Source: Nemertoderma westbladi
Lineage: Eukaryota; Xenacoelomorpha; Nemertodermatida; Nemertodermatidae
NCBI GenBank assembly: GCA_032718475.1
Contig: JAUCBJ010001856.1
Coordinates: forward strand, 47,372 to 111,371
Direction: 5' to 3'
Length of the DNA stretch: 64,000 bases
The notes beneath the pieces are model-generated. The model was given only the letters and a program-made list of their open reading frames with translations. It did not search any database and was not told the DNA's origin. The translations under genes were made by a program, and so were the position numbers. Shown here piece after piece: positions 1-13,000 of this stretch (its first letter is position 1; every line of letters starts with the position of its first letter).

Positions 1-82
1 TGTCCTAGAAAAAATTGGGGTTGTAAACAATCGCTATTTTATAATTAATTCGCCCTCGTTCCTTCTCTATCTTTTTAGGTCA

Positions 83-218
83 TTAAAGGCCGGTTTACAC
101 GTGGTAAATTTTTCGGCAAATAGCAACTTAATTTTGAACAACATGGCTTGATCGCAGTGTAAACGTGGCAACTTTTTAACAGCAACTTAGAAAGTTCCCA
201 CGTGTAAACCGGCCTTAA
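83..218. mobile_element. short TIR element (MITE) with TTAA flanks
   Basis: The ends are inverted copies of a GGCCGGTTTACACGTGG motif (left 88-104, right 197-214), and both are bounded by TTAA (83-86 and 215-218). The 136-bp length with no coding content fits a non-autonomous MITE. TTAA targets are typical of piggyBac-type elements, but the superfamily is an inference. It lies about 700 bp upstream of the putative promoter of the ShKT gene. Confidence 0.6.
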
Positions 219-911
219 GACAGACAAAGGTCAGCTTTGTTCGGAGAAGTTGGGATTTACGCATCTGTACTTGATTTGAATACGTGGTTGAACTCGGCTT
301 CTCACGCTGAACACTTCATCATAGCTGGAGCAAACTTCGTTAAGTGTTTGTAATTGATGTTTGTGAATATAGTTTTACTTCGTTGTTAATTGTTATTAGT
401 GTTACAAACGTTTCTTCCTAGAATTATGTTTAATATTTCGCTGCAAAAAGTAAATAAAATGTAAATTTTTTGGTGCGAACTTGACTGTCAATCACAGTGT
501 TTCTAATATTTGTGTGGGTTGTATACGATTGACACGCGTTGTTGTGATTATTACACACTCCCTCCATCCGTATTACTAACACTGATGCAAACTCGCATTA
601 AAGAACATCTGGTTAATCGCTCACTCTATTGTTCCCATATATCTTTTATGCAAAATTTTCTACAGAAACCGAATTGTAAAAACGTAATGCAACAATAAAA
701 AGCAACTAATAATTGGGTACAAATTGCTCAAAATTATGTCATTCAGAGCAATTTACCCACAAATGGCCTGTGATTAAAGTTGCACGTATAATTTAGAACA
801 AACTATTGACGTCATCCTTGCTAGGGCGTTGGGTTTATGCTTGCTAACCATATTAGCTTTATGCTTACATAGCATTAGGTCATTGTTCTATCATACGCAA
901 CCCTCCATGTA

Positions 912-944
912 TATATAACAGCCGAATTTTATATCCTTCACATT
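912..944 (+). promoter_or_regulatory. TATA box plus initiator of the ShKT gene
   Basis: A TATATAA box lies at 912-918. A TCACATT initiator match (YYANWYY) lies at 938-944 with its A at 940, which is 28 nt from the first T of the TATA box, the canonical spacing. A start at 940 gives a 97-nt 5' UTR before the ATG at 1037. This is inferred from motif spacing only. Confidence 0.55.
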
Positions 945-1036
945 AACTTTTGATTTTACGGATTTTAAATCTAATAAGTTTACTTAAAAATTTAAATATT
1001 TCAAGATAAAAACAAATTTAAAGCTAACAAATCAAG

Positions 1037-1064
1037 ATGTGGACTTGGATGGCCTGTTTGATAG
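1037..1064 (+). CDS. ShKT gene exon 1 (start and first half of signal peptide)
   Basis: The ATG at 1037 is followed by nine codons of mostly hydrophobic residues (M-W-T-W-M-A-C-L-I) and one base before a GTAAGT donor at 1065. It joins exon 2 in phase 1 and completes a plausible signal peptide ending near Ser-Met-Ser-Gly. The exon is too short for an ORF search and was found from its splice context. Confidence 0.75.
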
Positions 1065-4000
1065 GTAAGTTGTTGTTCGCAACCTCAAACTAAATCTGTT
1101 TTAACAAATGATGCTACTACTACTACGATCGGAATGCTGCATGTTGTGCCGGCTTGACGACAAAATTGCGCCGCCACAACTTCCTTGGACCCATGACATT
1201 TGCTAGATCATCCGCATCGTCAAGGCCAGTGCCCTTTAAGGTCGTGTCATGTCACGATCAAGTCATGGGCTGTCCACCATGCTTATCCACTCCATGCGAC
1301 CGCCAAAGCGTAAGATTATGCACTGGCTGGTCCTGACGGCGAAAGCAATGTCTTGCAAAGCGGAGGCGGTTCCGTTCAAGTGTTAAGCTAGGGAAGACTA
1401 ATCGAACACCTCCAATGTTGTATAGAGTCTGATTGGGGATGTGTTCATTGTACTTGACACAATGAACCCGGCGCAGCATTCAGGATTCCCAGAGATTTGG
1501 TATCCTCTACAATCAGAGCCCAGCATGGACTCCTTAAGGTTCCGTTTTATTCTATGGGACTTCCAAATTCTGGACAGACTATTTAACGCAGCCCATGCCT
1601 TCCCCTTACGTATCCGAAGGTGTTCACCTCACCATGGTGGATGACTTATGTAGCAGAAGTCATCCACGTGCTCAAGCGAACCGTCTCTAGAGCTTATGCC
1701 CTTACAATCAGACATTTATTGAGGACTGTCTAGGTTGACTGTCATGATTTTGGTCTTCTTGGAATTTACAAAAAAACCGACAATAGAAGCAACCTACACC
1801 AATGAGAAGAGGCGCCTTTGGGCTCCCTCTAGTGATTCTGACAGTACCTCTAAGTCATCAGTAAATTAAGGTTCCACAACTTTGACGGAACCCATTTTGG
1901 TTTGCAGTCTCTCAACAGGATCCCTGATGGGATTTAATATAATTCTGTTGTATAGCTTTGGAGCAATCGAGATTAGCGAGATTAGCGAGATTCCTCGAAA
2001 AGATCCACGGGTTGTTAGGTTGCCCTTCTTTGGGGCTGGGACCAACTTATTTGTTTTCAGTTCTTGAGGGACTATCTTTGTCCTATACATGTCCACAATA
2101 ATGGTGTGAATGAGCTCCAAACACTCAGGAATTTTAAAGACCTCAGGGGCACGCCATTTACTCCACTGGCACGAATCATAGTATAGGTCGCGATCGATTT
2201 TAATAATCGCTGAATGGGCGTGCAACAAAGTCTGTGAGCATCATAAGCATACAATATGTTTGTTTAGTAGGGCCAGATCAGCATTGTCCTTCTTTGTGTC
2301 TTTCTGTGCGAACGTCTGATATGATATTAATATCTCAGCAGCGGCTCTGTCAAATTTAATGAAATTGTGTGCGTGTTATGTAGTAGACTAAAAAATTCAT
2401 ATAGTTTTACTCATAAAATCTCGATCAAAGTTTCAAAATTTTCACACTAGACATAGACAATGCCTATTTGGACCGACCACACAGTACTTTATAGACTGTT
2501 TGATACTTAAATCGCGTACACCAAATCCCCGCAACGAGTAACGTGCATGTAGCAAGTTCACTTTATTTCCTCTGGTTATGTTCCCTCACTTAACAGTCTT
2601 CAGGAATTAGCTAACCACAATTATTGTGTGTTAAAACCGGTTTTATTTTTCAGTTCTACCTGCCCTTTCCATGTCGGGAGTGATTCTTCCTCCGGCTTGT
2701 GTAGAGGATGCTGATATCGGCGTACTCTGCGCTGGATGGGCCGCCGTTGGTGAGTGCCTTAACAACCCCGATTACATGTATATCCACTGCCAGAAGAGCT
2801 GCAACAAATGTGATGATGGATACGCCGGTTAGTATATACAGTAGTTCCTTATTGCGTAATATGATATTTACTATTTGAGGTTTTGGCAGCACAAGGTTTC
2901 TAGACATCTTAAAAGTTGAATATGAAATAATAAGGATTTTGACTCTCAATTTGGCAATTTAAATTCCTATAAACCCCTCCAAAAAATATACACTTTTTTG
3001 ACATCGTATCACTTTCATATGCAGTTTTTATTCTGAAACCTTATTTCGAAATTTTACATTTATACTTGTTGCAAAGTTTATATATGTAAATACGTGTATC
3101 ACATCATAATAATTGATTATATTCCATCAAAGTATAAATAAATTAATAATCTGTTATAGATTGCGTCGAAGAGTCGGATGCCCATTTCGATTGCGAAGGC
3201 TGGGCTGCTGATGGACAATGTGGAAGTAACGCCCAGTTCATGTACTCCTACTGTCAGTCATCCTGTAACAAGTGTGACGATGGAACTGGTAAGCTACCAA
3301 GGCATCATACTAGCTAGGTAGCTACTCAACTAGCTAGTTATTATAGTTGATGTAATGTTACTGTATCTGTCTATTGTTAGTTAGTACATTAATTAATAAC
3401 TTTTCTATATTATTCCCCGTCTATTAATATAATAATTAATTCATTAATTTTATACTTTATATACTTATATATTTCCCAGTCTGCGTGGAGCGTGATGATC
3501 TCGATGATAACTGCGCCGAGTGGGCTGCCGAAGGGCAATGTACGGCTAACAAAGCCTACATGTACAACTACTGCCAGTCCAGTTGCGATAAATGCGGAGA
3601 TGGTGTCGACGCACCCCCAGCTGATCCCTGCCGTAAGTGTTTTATGCTAAAACTGTAGTATTTGTGTGGTTTTTATGTATTTTACAGTAAGTGCATAACA
3701 GCTGTTGGATCTGCTTCTTCTAGTAAGTAATATCGCTATTTCTCTTTCAGCTTGTGTTGAAGCTCCCGACAATAACTTCCATTGTCCTGGCTGGGCCGCC
3801 GATGGTGAATGTGGCGCTAATCCCGACTACATGTACGAACAGTGTCAGACAACCTGTAACAAATGCGACGATGGAACTGGTAAGCTACCAAGGCCTTCAA
3901 ATACTGTAACTAGGTAGCTAATCATATAGCTAGTTTTGTCTTAACCTTCAAGGTACAAAACATCTTTCACAGTTAGGAAATTATGTTAAAACAATCGAAA

Positions 4001-7000
4001 GATAATTTCCAGTCCCAATTTAATAAATAATCGATTACTTTCAGTTTGTAACGAGAGACCAGACTTGGATGTGAACTGCCCCGGATGGGCTGCTGATGGA
4101 GAGTGTGGTAATAACCCACGGTACATGTACAACTACTGTCAGACTTCCTGCAACTACTGTAATGATGGAGAAAGTAAGTGGAACTTACCGGTATTTAGAA
4201 ACTCACTTTTATTTAGTACTTTTAATTAAAAGTTTAAAATCATTAGGATACCATATTCAGATTGATAGGTCTAGGTAAAATAAATGCAGAGCAAGATGTA
4301 AGTCCGAGTTACTGGAAGGGAAATTTGGGAAGTGGTTGTAATGCATGACCGTGGTTGTCGGTTGTTTATAAACCCTGAGTTACTGGAAGGGATGTTTGGG
4401 CAGTGGTTGTAATGCATGGCCGTGGTTGCCGGTTGTTTACAAACCCCGAGTTACTGGAAGGGATGTTTGGGCAGTGGTTGTAATGCATGGGCGTGGTTGC
4501 CGGTTGTTTACAAACCCTGAGATACTGGAAGGGATGTTTGGGCAGTGGTTGTAATGCATGGCCGTGGTTGCCGGTTGTTTACAAACCCTGAGTTACTGGA
4601 AGGGATGTTTGGGCAGTGGTTGTAATGCATGGCCGTGGTTGCCGGTTGTTTATAAAGCCCGAGTTACTGGAAGGAATGTTTGGGCAGTGGTTGTAATGCA
4701 TGGCCGTGGTTGCCGGTTGTTTACAAACCCCGAGTTACTGGAAGGGATGTTTGGGCAGTGGTGGAAATGCATGGCCGTGGTTGCCGGTTGTTTACAAACC
4801 CAGAAGATACGTGAATCAGCGTGTCTCAGCATTTAATTCTGGAGCATAGTTTATGATGGAACCCGTTTGATATTAATTGGGCAATGGCACGTCGTCGTGG
4901 CCTCTTAGTCCATATATATTAATCCCACCACCATCTGGAGGGTTGTCGATGGCATGGAGTATGCCCTTGATAATTATTTAATGAATGTGAGATTCTTTTA
5001 GGCTCGTTAGGCCAAGGAATGCCTGTTCACCTCCATGGATGATCTTCTACAGTAAACCCGTCCACTCTGTTTCCCAAATTAATGCAGCTGTTCACCACCA
5101 TGGATGATCTTCTACAGTTAACCCTTCCAATCTGTTTCCTAAATAAATGCATGTTCACCACCAACGGGGCCAGGAATGCCACGCCTGCTTTATGTAATGC
5201 AGATGTAATACATACTGCTACTACTGTAATAATACTACTACAGTACGATACCTACTGTAATGCAATCTTATAATTTTTCCCCCAGACTGTGTCGAATTAC
5301 CCGACGATAACGACAACTGTTCGGGATGGGCCGCTATCGGCGAATGTACAGCCAACAAATCCTACATGTACACCCACTGTCAGACTTCTTGCAACAAATG
5401 TGATGATGGAGGTAAGTATGTTGTACAGTACACCCACTGTCGGACTTCTTGCAACAAATGTGATGACGGCGGTAAGTATGTTGTACACCCACTGTCAGAC
5501 TTCTTGTAACAAATGTGATGATGGCGGTAAGTATGTTGTACACCCACTGTCGTACTTCTTGTAACAAATGTGATGATGGCGGTAAGTATGTTGTACACCC
5601 ACTGTCAGACTTCTTGTAACAAATGTGATGATGGCGGTAAGTATGTTGTACACCCACTGTCAGACTTCTTGCAACAAATGTGATGATGGCGGTAAGTTGT
5701 ACACCCACTGTCGGACTTCTTGTAACAAATGTGATGATGGCGGTAAGTATGTTGTACACCCACTGTCGTACTTCTTGTAACAAATGTGATGATGGCGGTA
5801 AGTATGTTGTACACCCACTGTCAGACTTCTTGTAACAAATGTGATGATGGCGGTAAGTATGTTGTACACCCACTGTCAGACTTCTTGTAACAAATGTGAT
5901 GATGGCGGTAAGTATGTGGCACCCACTGTCGTACTTCTTGTAACAAATGTGATGATGGCGGTAAGTATGTTGTACACCCACTGTCAGACATCTTGTAACA
6001 AATGTGATGATGGCGGTAAGTATGTTGTACACCCACTGTCGGACTTCTTGTAACAAATGTGATGATGGCGGTAAGTATGTTGTACACCCACTGTCGTACT
6101 TCTTGTAACAAATGTGATGATGGCGGTAAGTATGTTGTACACCCACTGTCAGACTTCTTGTAACAAATGTGATGATGGCGGTAAGTATGTTGTACACCCA
6201 CTGTCGTACTTCTTGTAACAAATGTGATGATGGCGGTAAGTATGTTGTACACCCACTGTCAGACTTCTTGTAACAAATGTGATGATGGCGGTAAGTATGT
6301 TGTACACCCACTGTCGGACTTCTTGTAACAAATGTGATGATGGCGGTAAGTATGTGTACACCCACTGTCGGACTTCTTGTAACAAATGTGATGATGGCGG
6401 TAAGTATGTTGTACACCCACTGTCAGACTTCTTGTAACAAATGTGATGATGGCGGTAAGTATGTTGTACACCCACTGTCGGACTTCTTGTAACAAATGTG
6501 ATGATGGCGGTAAGTATGTTGTACACCCACTGTCGTACTTCTTGTAACAAATGTGATGATGGGGGTAAGTATGTTGTACACCCACTGTCAGACTTCTTGT
6601 AACAAATGTGATGATGGCGGTAAGTATGTTGTACACCCACTGTCACACTTCTTGTAACAAATGTGATGATGGCGGTAAGTATGTGTACACCCACTGTCGG
6701 ACTTCTTGTAACAAATGTGATGATGGCGGTAAGTATGTTGTACACCCACTGTCGGACTTCTTGCCACAAATGTGATGATGGCGGTAAGTATGTTGTACAC
6801 CCACTGTCAGACTTCTTGCAACAAATGTGATGATGGCGGTAAGTATGTTGTACACCCACTGTCAGACTTCTTGCAACAAATGTGATGATGGCGGTAAGTA
6901 TGTTGTACACCCACTGTTAGAATTCTTGTAACAAATGTGATGATGGCGGTAAGTATGTTGTACACCCACTGTCACACTTCTTGTAACAAATGTGATGATG

Positions 7001-10000
7001 GCGGTAAGTATGTTGTACACCCACTGTCACACTTCTTGTAACAAATGTGATGATGGCGGTAAGTATGTTGTACACCCACTGTCAGACTTCTTGCAACAAA
7101 TGTGATGATGGCGGTAAGTATGTTGTACACCCACTGTTAGACTTCTTGTAACAAATGTGATGATGGCGGTAAGTATGTTGTACACCCACTGTCACACTTC
7201 TTGTAACAAATGTGATGATGGCGGTAAGTATGTTGTACAGTGTACACCCACTGTCGGACTTCTTGTAACAAATGTGATGATGGCGGTAAGTATGTTGTAC
7301 ACCCACTGTCAGACTACTTGTAACAAATGTGATGATGGCGGTAAGATGTTGTACAGTGTACACCCACTGTCGGACTTCTTGTAACAGATGTGATGATGGC
7401 GGTAAGTATGTTGTACACCCACTGTCAGACTTCTTGTAACAAATGTGTTGATGGCGGTAAGTATGTTGTACACCCACTGTCAGACTTCTTGTAACAAATG
7501 TGATGTTGGCGGTAAGTATTTTGTACAGTGTACACCCACTGTCGGACTTCTTGTAACAAATGTGATGATGGCGGTAAGTATGTTGTACACCCACTGTCAC
7601 ACTTCTTGTAACAAATGTGATGATGGCGGTAAGTATGTTGTACACCCACTGTCAGACTTCTTGCAACAAATGTGATGATGGCGGTAAGTATGTTGTACAC
7701 CCACTGTTAGACTTCTTGTAACAAATGTGATGATGGCGGTAAGTATGTTGTACACCCACTGTCACACTTCTTGTAACAAATGTGATGATGGCGGTAAGTA
7801 TGTTGTACACCCACTGTCACACTTCTTGTAACAAATGTGATGATGGCGGTAAGTATGTTGTACACCCACTGTCGGACTTCTTGTAACAAATGTGATGATG
7901 GCGGTAAGTATGTTGTACAGTGTACACCCACTGTCGGACTTCTTGTAACAAATGTGATGATGGCGGTAAGTATGTTGTACACCCACTGTCAGACTTCTTG
8001 TAACAAATGTGATGATGGCGGTAAGTATGTGTACACCCACTGTCGGACTTCTTGTAACAAATGTGATGATGGCGGTAAGTATGTTGTACACCCACTGTCG
8101 GACTTCTTGTAACAAATGTGATGATGGCGGTAAGTATGTTGTACACCCACTGTCAGATTTCTTGTAACAAATGTGATGATGGCGGTAAGTATGTTGTACA
8201 CCCACTGTCAGACTTCTTGTAACAAATGTGATGATGGCGGTAAGTATGTTGTACACCCACTGTCAGACTTCTTGTAAGAAATGTGATGATGGCGGTAAGT
8301 ATGTTGTACACCCACTGTCAGACTTCTTGCAACAAATGTGATGATGGCGGTAAGTATGTTGTACACCCACTGTTAGACTTCTTGTAACAAATGTGATGAT
8401 GGCGGTAAGTATGTTGTACACCCACTGTCACACTTCTTGTAACAAATGTGATGATGGCGGTAAGTATGTTGTACACCCACTGTCCCACTTCTTGTAACAA
8501 ATGTGATGATGCGATGGCGGTAAGTATGTTGTACACCCACTGTCGGACTTCTTGTAACAAATGTGATGATGGCGGTAAGTATGTTGTACAGTGTACACCC
8601 ACTGTCGGACTTCTTGTAACAAATGTGATGATGGCGGTAAGTATGTTGTACAGTGTACACCCACTGTCGGACTTCTTGTAACAAATGTGATGATGGCGGT
8701 AAGTATGTTGTACAGTGTACACCCACTGTCGGACTTCTTGTAACAAATGTGATGATGGCGGTAAGTATGTTGTACACCCACTGTCAGACTACTTGTAACA
8801 AATGTGATGATGGCGGTAAGTATGTTGTACACCCACTGTCGTACTTCTTGTAACAAATGTGATGATGGCGGTAAGTATGTTGTACACCCACTGTCAGACT
8901 TCTTGTAACAAATGTGATGATGGCGGTAAGTATGTTGTACACCCACTGTCACACTTCTTGTAACAAATGTGATGATGGCGGTAAGTATGTGTACACCCAC
9001 TGTCGGACTTCTTGTAACAAATGTGATGATGGCGGTAAGTATGTTGTACACCCACTGTCGGACTTCTTGCCACAAATGTGATGATGGCGGTAAGTATGTT
9101 GTACACCCACTGTCAGACTTCTTGCAACAAATGTGATGATGGCGGTAAGTATGTTGTACACCCACTGTCAGACTTCTTGCAACAAATGTGATGATGGCGG
9201 TAAGTATGTTGTACACCCACTGTTAGACTTCTTGTAACAAATGTGATGATGGCGGTAAGTATGTTGTACACCCACTGTCACACTTCTTGTAACAAATGTG
9301 ATGATGGCGGTAAGTATGTTGTACACCCACTGTCACACTTCTTGTAACAAATGTGATGATGGCGGTAAGTATGTTGTACACCCACTGTCAGACTTCTTGC
9401 AACAAATGTGATGATGGCGGTAAGTATGTTGTACACCCACTGTTAGACTTCTTGTAACAAATGTGATGATGGCGGTAAGTATGTTGTACACCCACTGTCA
9501 CACTTCTTGTAACAAATGTGATGATGGCGGTAAGTATGTTGTACACCCACTGTCCCACTTCTTGTAACAAATGTGATGATGCGATGGCGGTAAGTATGTT
9601 GTACACCCACTGTCGGACTTCTTGTAACAAATGTGATGATGGCGGTAAGTATGTTGTACAGTGTACACCCACTGTCGGACTTCTTGTAACAAATGTGATG
9701 ATGGCGGTAAGTATGTTGTACAGTGTACACCCACTGTCGGACTTCTTGTAACAAATGTGATGATGGCGGTAAGTATGTTGTACACCCACTGTCAGACTAC
9801 TTGTAACAAATGTGATGATGGCGGTAAGATGTTGTACAGTATACACCCACTGTCGGACTTCTTGTAACAAATGTGATGATGGCGGTAAGTATGTTGTACA
9901 CCCACTGTCAGACTTCTTGTAACAAATGTGTTGATGGCGGTAAGTATGTTGTACACCCACTGTCAGACTTCTTGTAACAAATGTGATGTTGGCGGTAAGT

Positions 10001-13000
10001 ATTTTGTACAGTGTACACCCACTGTCGGACTTCTTGTAACAAATGTGATGATGGCGGTAAGTATGTTGTACACCCACTGTCACACTTCTTGTAACAAATG
10101 TGATGATGGCGGTAAGTATGTTGTACACCCACTGTCAGACTTCTTGCAACAAATGTGATGATGGCGGTAAGTATGTTGTACACCCACTGTTAGACTTCTT
10201 GTAACAAATGTGATGATGGCGGTAAGTATGTTGTACACCCACTGTCACACTTCTTGTAACAAATGTGATGATGGCGGTAAGTATGTTGTACACCCACTGT
10301 CACACTTCTTGTAACAAATGTGATGATGGCGGTAAGTATGTTGTACACCCACTGTCGGACTTCTTGTAACAAATGTGATGATGGCGGTAAGTATGTTGTA
10401 CAGTGTACACCCACTGTCGGACTTCTTGTAACAAATGTGATGATGGCGGTAAGTATGTTGTACAGTGTACACCCACTGTCGGACTTCTTGTAACAAATGT
10501 GATGATGGCGGTAAGTATGTTGTACAGTGTACACCCACTGTCGGACTTCTTGTAACAAATGTGATGATGGCGGTAAGTATGTTGTACACCCACTGTCAGA
10601 CTACTTGTAACAAATGTGATGATGGCGGTAAGATGTTGTACAGTGTACACCCACTGTCGGACTTCTTGTAACAAATGTGATGATGGCGGTAAGTATGTTG
10701 TACACCCACTGTCAGACTTCTTGTAACAAATGTGTTGATGGCGGTAAGTATGTGGTACACCCACTGTCAGACTTCTTGTAACAAATGTGATGTTGGCGGT
10801 AAGTATTTTGTACAGTGTACACCCACTGTCGGACTTCTTGTAACAAATGTGATGATGGCGGTAAGTATGTTGTACACCCACTGTCAGACTTCTTGTAACA
10901 AATGTGATGATGGCGGTAAGTATGTGTACACCCACTGTCGGACTTCTTGTAACAAATGTGATGATGGCGGTAAGTATGTTGTACACCCACTGTCGGACTT
11001 CTTGTAACAAATGTGATGATGGCGGTAAGTATGTTGTACACCCACTGTCAGATTTCTTGTAACAAATGTGATGATGGCGGTAAGTATGTTGTACACCCAC
11101 TGTCGGACTTCTTCTAACAAATGTGATGATGGCGGTAAGTATGTTGTACACCCACTGTCAGACTTCTTGTAACAAATGTGATGATGGCGGTAAGTATGTT
11201 GTACACCCACTGTCAGACTTCTTGTAAGAAATGTGATGATGGCGGTAAGTATGTTGTACACCCACTGTCAGACTTCTTGTAACAAATGTGATGATGGCGG
11301 TAAGTATGTTGTACACCCACTGTCAGACTACTTGTAACAAATGTAATGATGGCGGTAAGTATGTTGTACACCCACTGTCGGACTTCTTGTAACAAATATG
11401 ATGATGGCGGTAAGTATGTTGTACACCCACTGTCAGACTTCTTGTAACAAATGTGATGATGGCGGTAAGTATGTTGTACACCCACTGTCAGACTTCTTGT
11501 AACAAATGTGATGATGGCGGTAAGTATGTTGTACACCCACTGTCGGACTTCTTGTAACAAATGTGATGATGGCGGTAAGTATGTTGTACACCCACTGTCA
11601 GACTTCTTGTAACAATGTGATGATGGCGGTAAGTATGTTGTACACCCACTGTCAGACTTCTTGTAACAAATATGATGATGGCGGTAAGTATGTTGTACAC
11701 CCACTGTCAGACTTCTTGTAACAAATGTGATGATGGCGGTAAGTATGTTGTACACCCACTGTCACACTTCTTGTAACAAATGTGATGATGGCGGTAAGTA
11801 TGTGTACACCCACTGTCGGACTTCTTGTAACAAATGTGATGATGGCGGTAAGTATGTTGTACACCCACTGTCACACTTCTTGTAACAAATGTGATGATGG
11901 CGGTAAGTATGTTGTACACCCACTGTCCCACTTCTTGTAACAAATGTGATGATGCGATGGCGGTAAGTATGTTGTACACCCACTGTCGGACTTCTTGTAA
12001 CAAATGTGATGATGGCGGTAAGTATGTTGTACACCCACTGTCAGACTTCTTGTAACAAATGTGATGATGGCGGTAAGTATGTTGTACACCCACTGTCAGA
12101 CTTCTTGTAACAAATGTGATGATGGCGGTAAGTATGTTGTACACCCACTGTCACACTTCTTGTAACAAATGTGATGATGGCGGTAAGTATGTGTACACCC
12201 ACTGTCGGACTTCTTGTAACAAATGTGATGATGGCGGTAAGTATGTTGTACACCCACTGTCGGACTTCTTGCCACAAATGTGATGATGGCGGTAAGTATG
12301 TTGTACACCCACTGTCAGACTTCTTGCAACAAATGTGATGATGGCGGTAAGTATGTTGTACACCCACTGTCAGACTTCTTGCAACAAATGTGATGATGGC
12401 GGTAAGTATGTTGTACACCCACTGTTAGACTTCTTGTAACAAATGTGATGATGGCGGTAAGTATGTTGTACACCCACTGTCACACTTCTTGTAACAAATG
12501 TGATGATGGCGGTAAGTATGTTGTACACCCACTGTCACACTTCTTGTAACAAATGTGATGATGGCGGTAAGTATGTTGTACACCCACTGTCAGACTTCTT
12601 GCAACAAATGTGATGATGGCGGTAAGTATGTTGTACACCCACTGTTAGACTTCTTGTAACAAATGTGATGATGGCGGTAAGTATGTTGTACACCCACTGT
12701 CACACTTCTTGTAACAAATGTGATGATGGCGGTAAGTATGTTGTACAGTGTACACCCACTGTCGGACTTCTTGTAACAAATGTGATGATGGCGGTAAGTA
12801 TGTTGTACACCCACTGTCGGACTTCTTGTAACAAATGTGATGATGGCGGTAAGTATGTTGTACAGTGTACACCCACTGTCGGACTTCTTGTAACAAATGT
12901 GATGATGGCGGTAAGTATGTTGTACAGTGTACACCCACTGTCGGACTTCTTGTAACAAATGTGATGATGGCGGTAAGTATGTTGTACACCCACTGTCAGA

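Noticed and set aside
2656-2949. 97-codon minus-strand ORF
   Set aside because: It lies opposite exon 2 of the ShKT gene and has no family features.
5334-6416. 360-codon minus-strand ORF and many similar ones over 5.3-15.7 kb
   Set aside because: They are produced by a 55-bp repeat whose complement has few stops; sequence and ends follow the unit pattern, and no protein family is matched.
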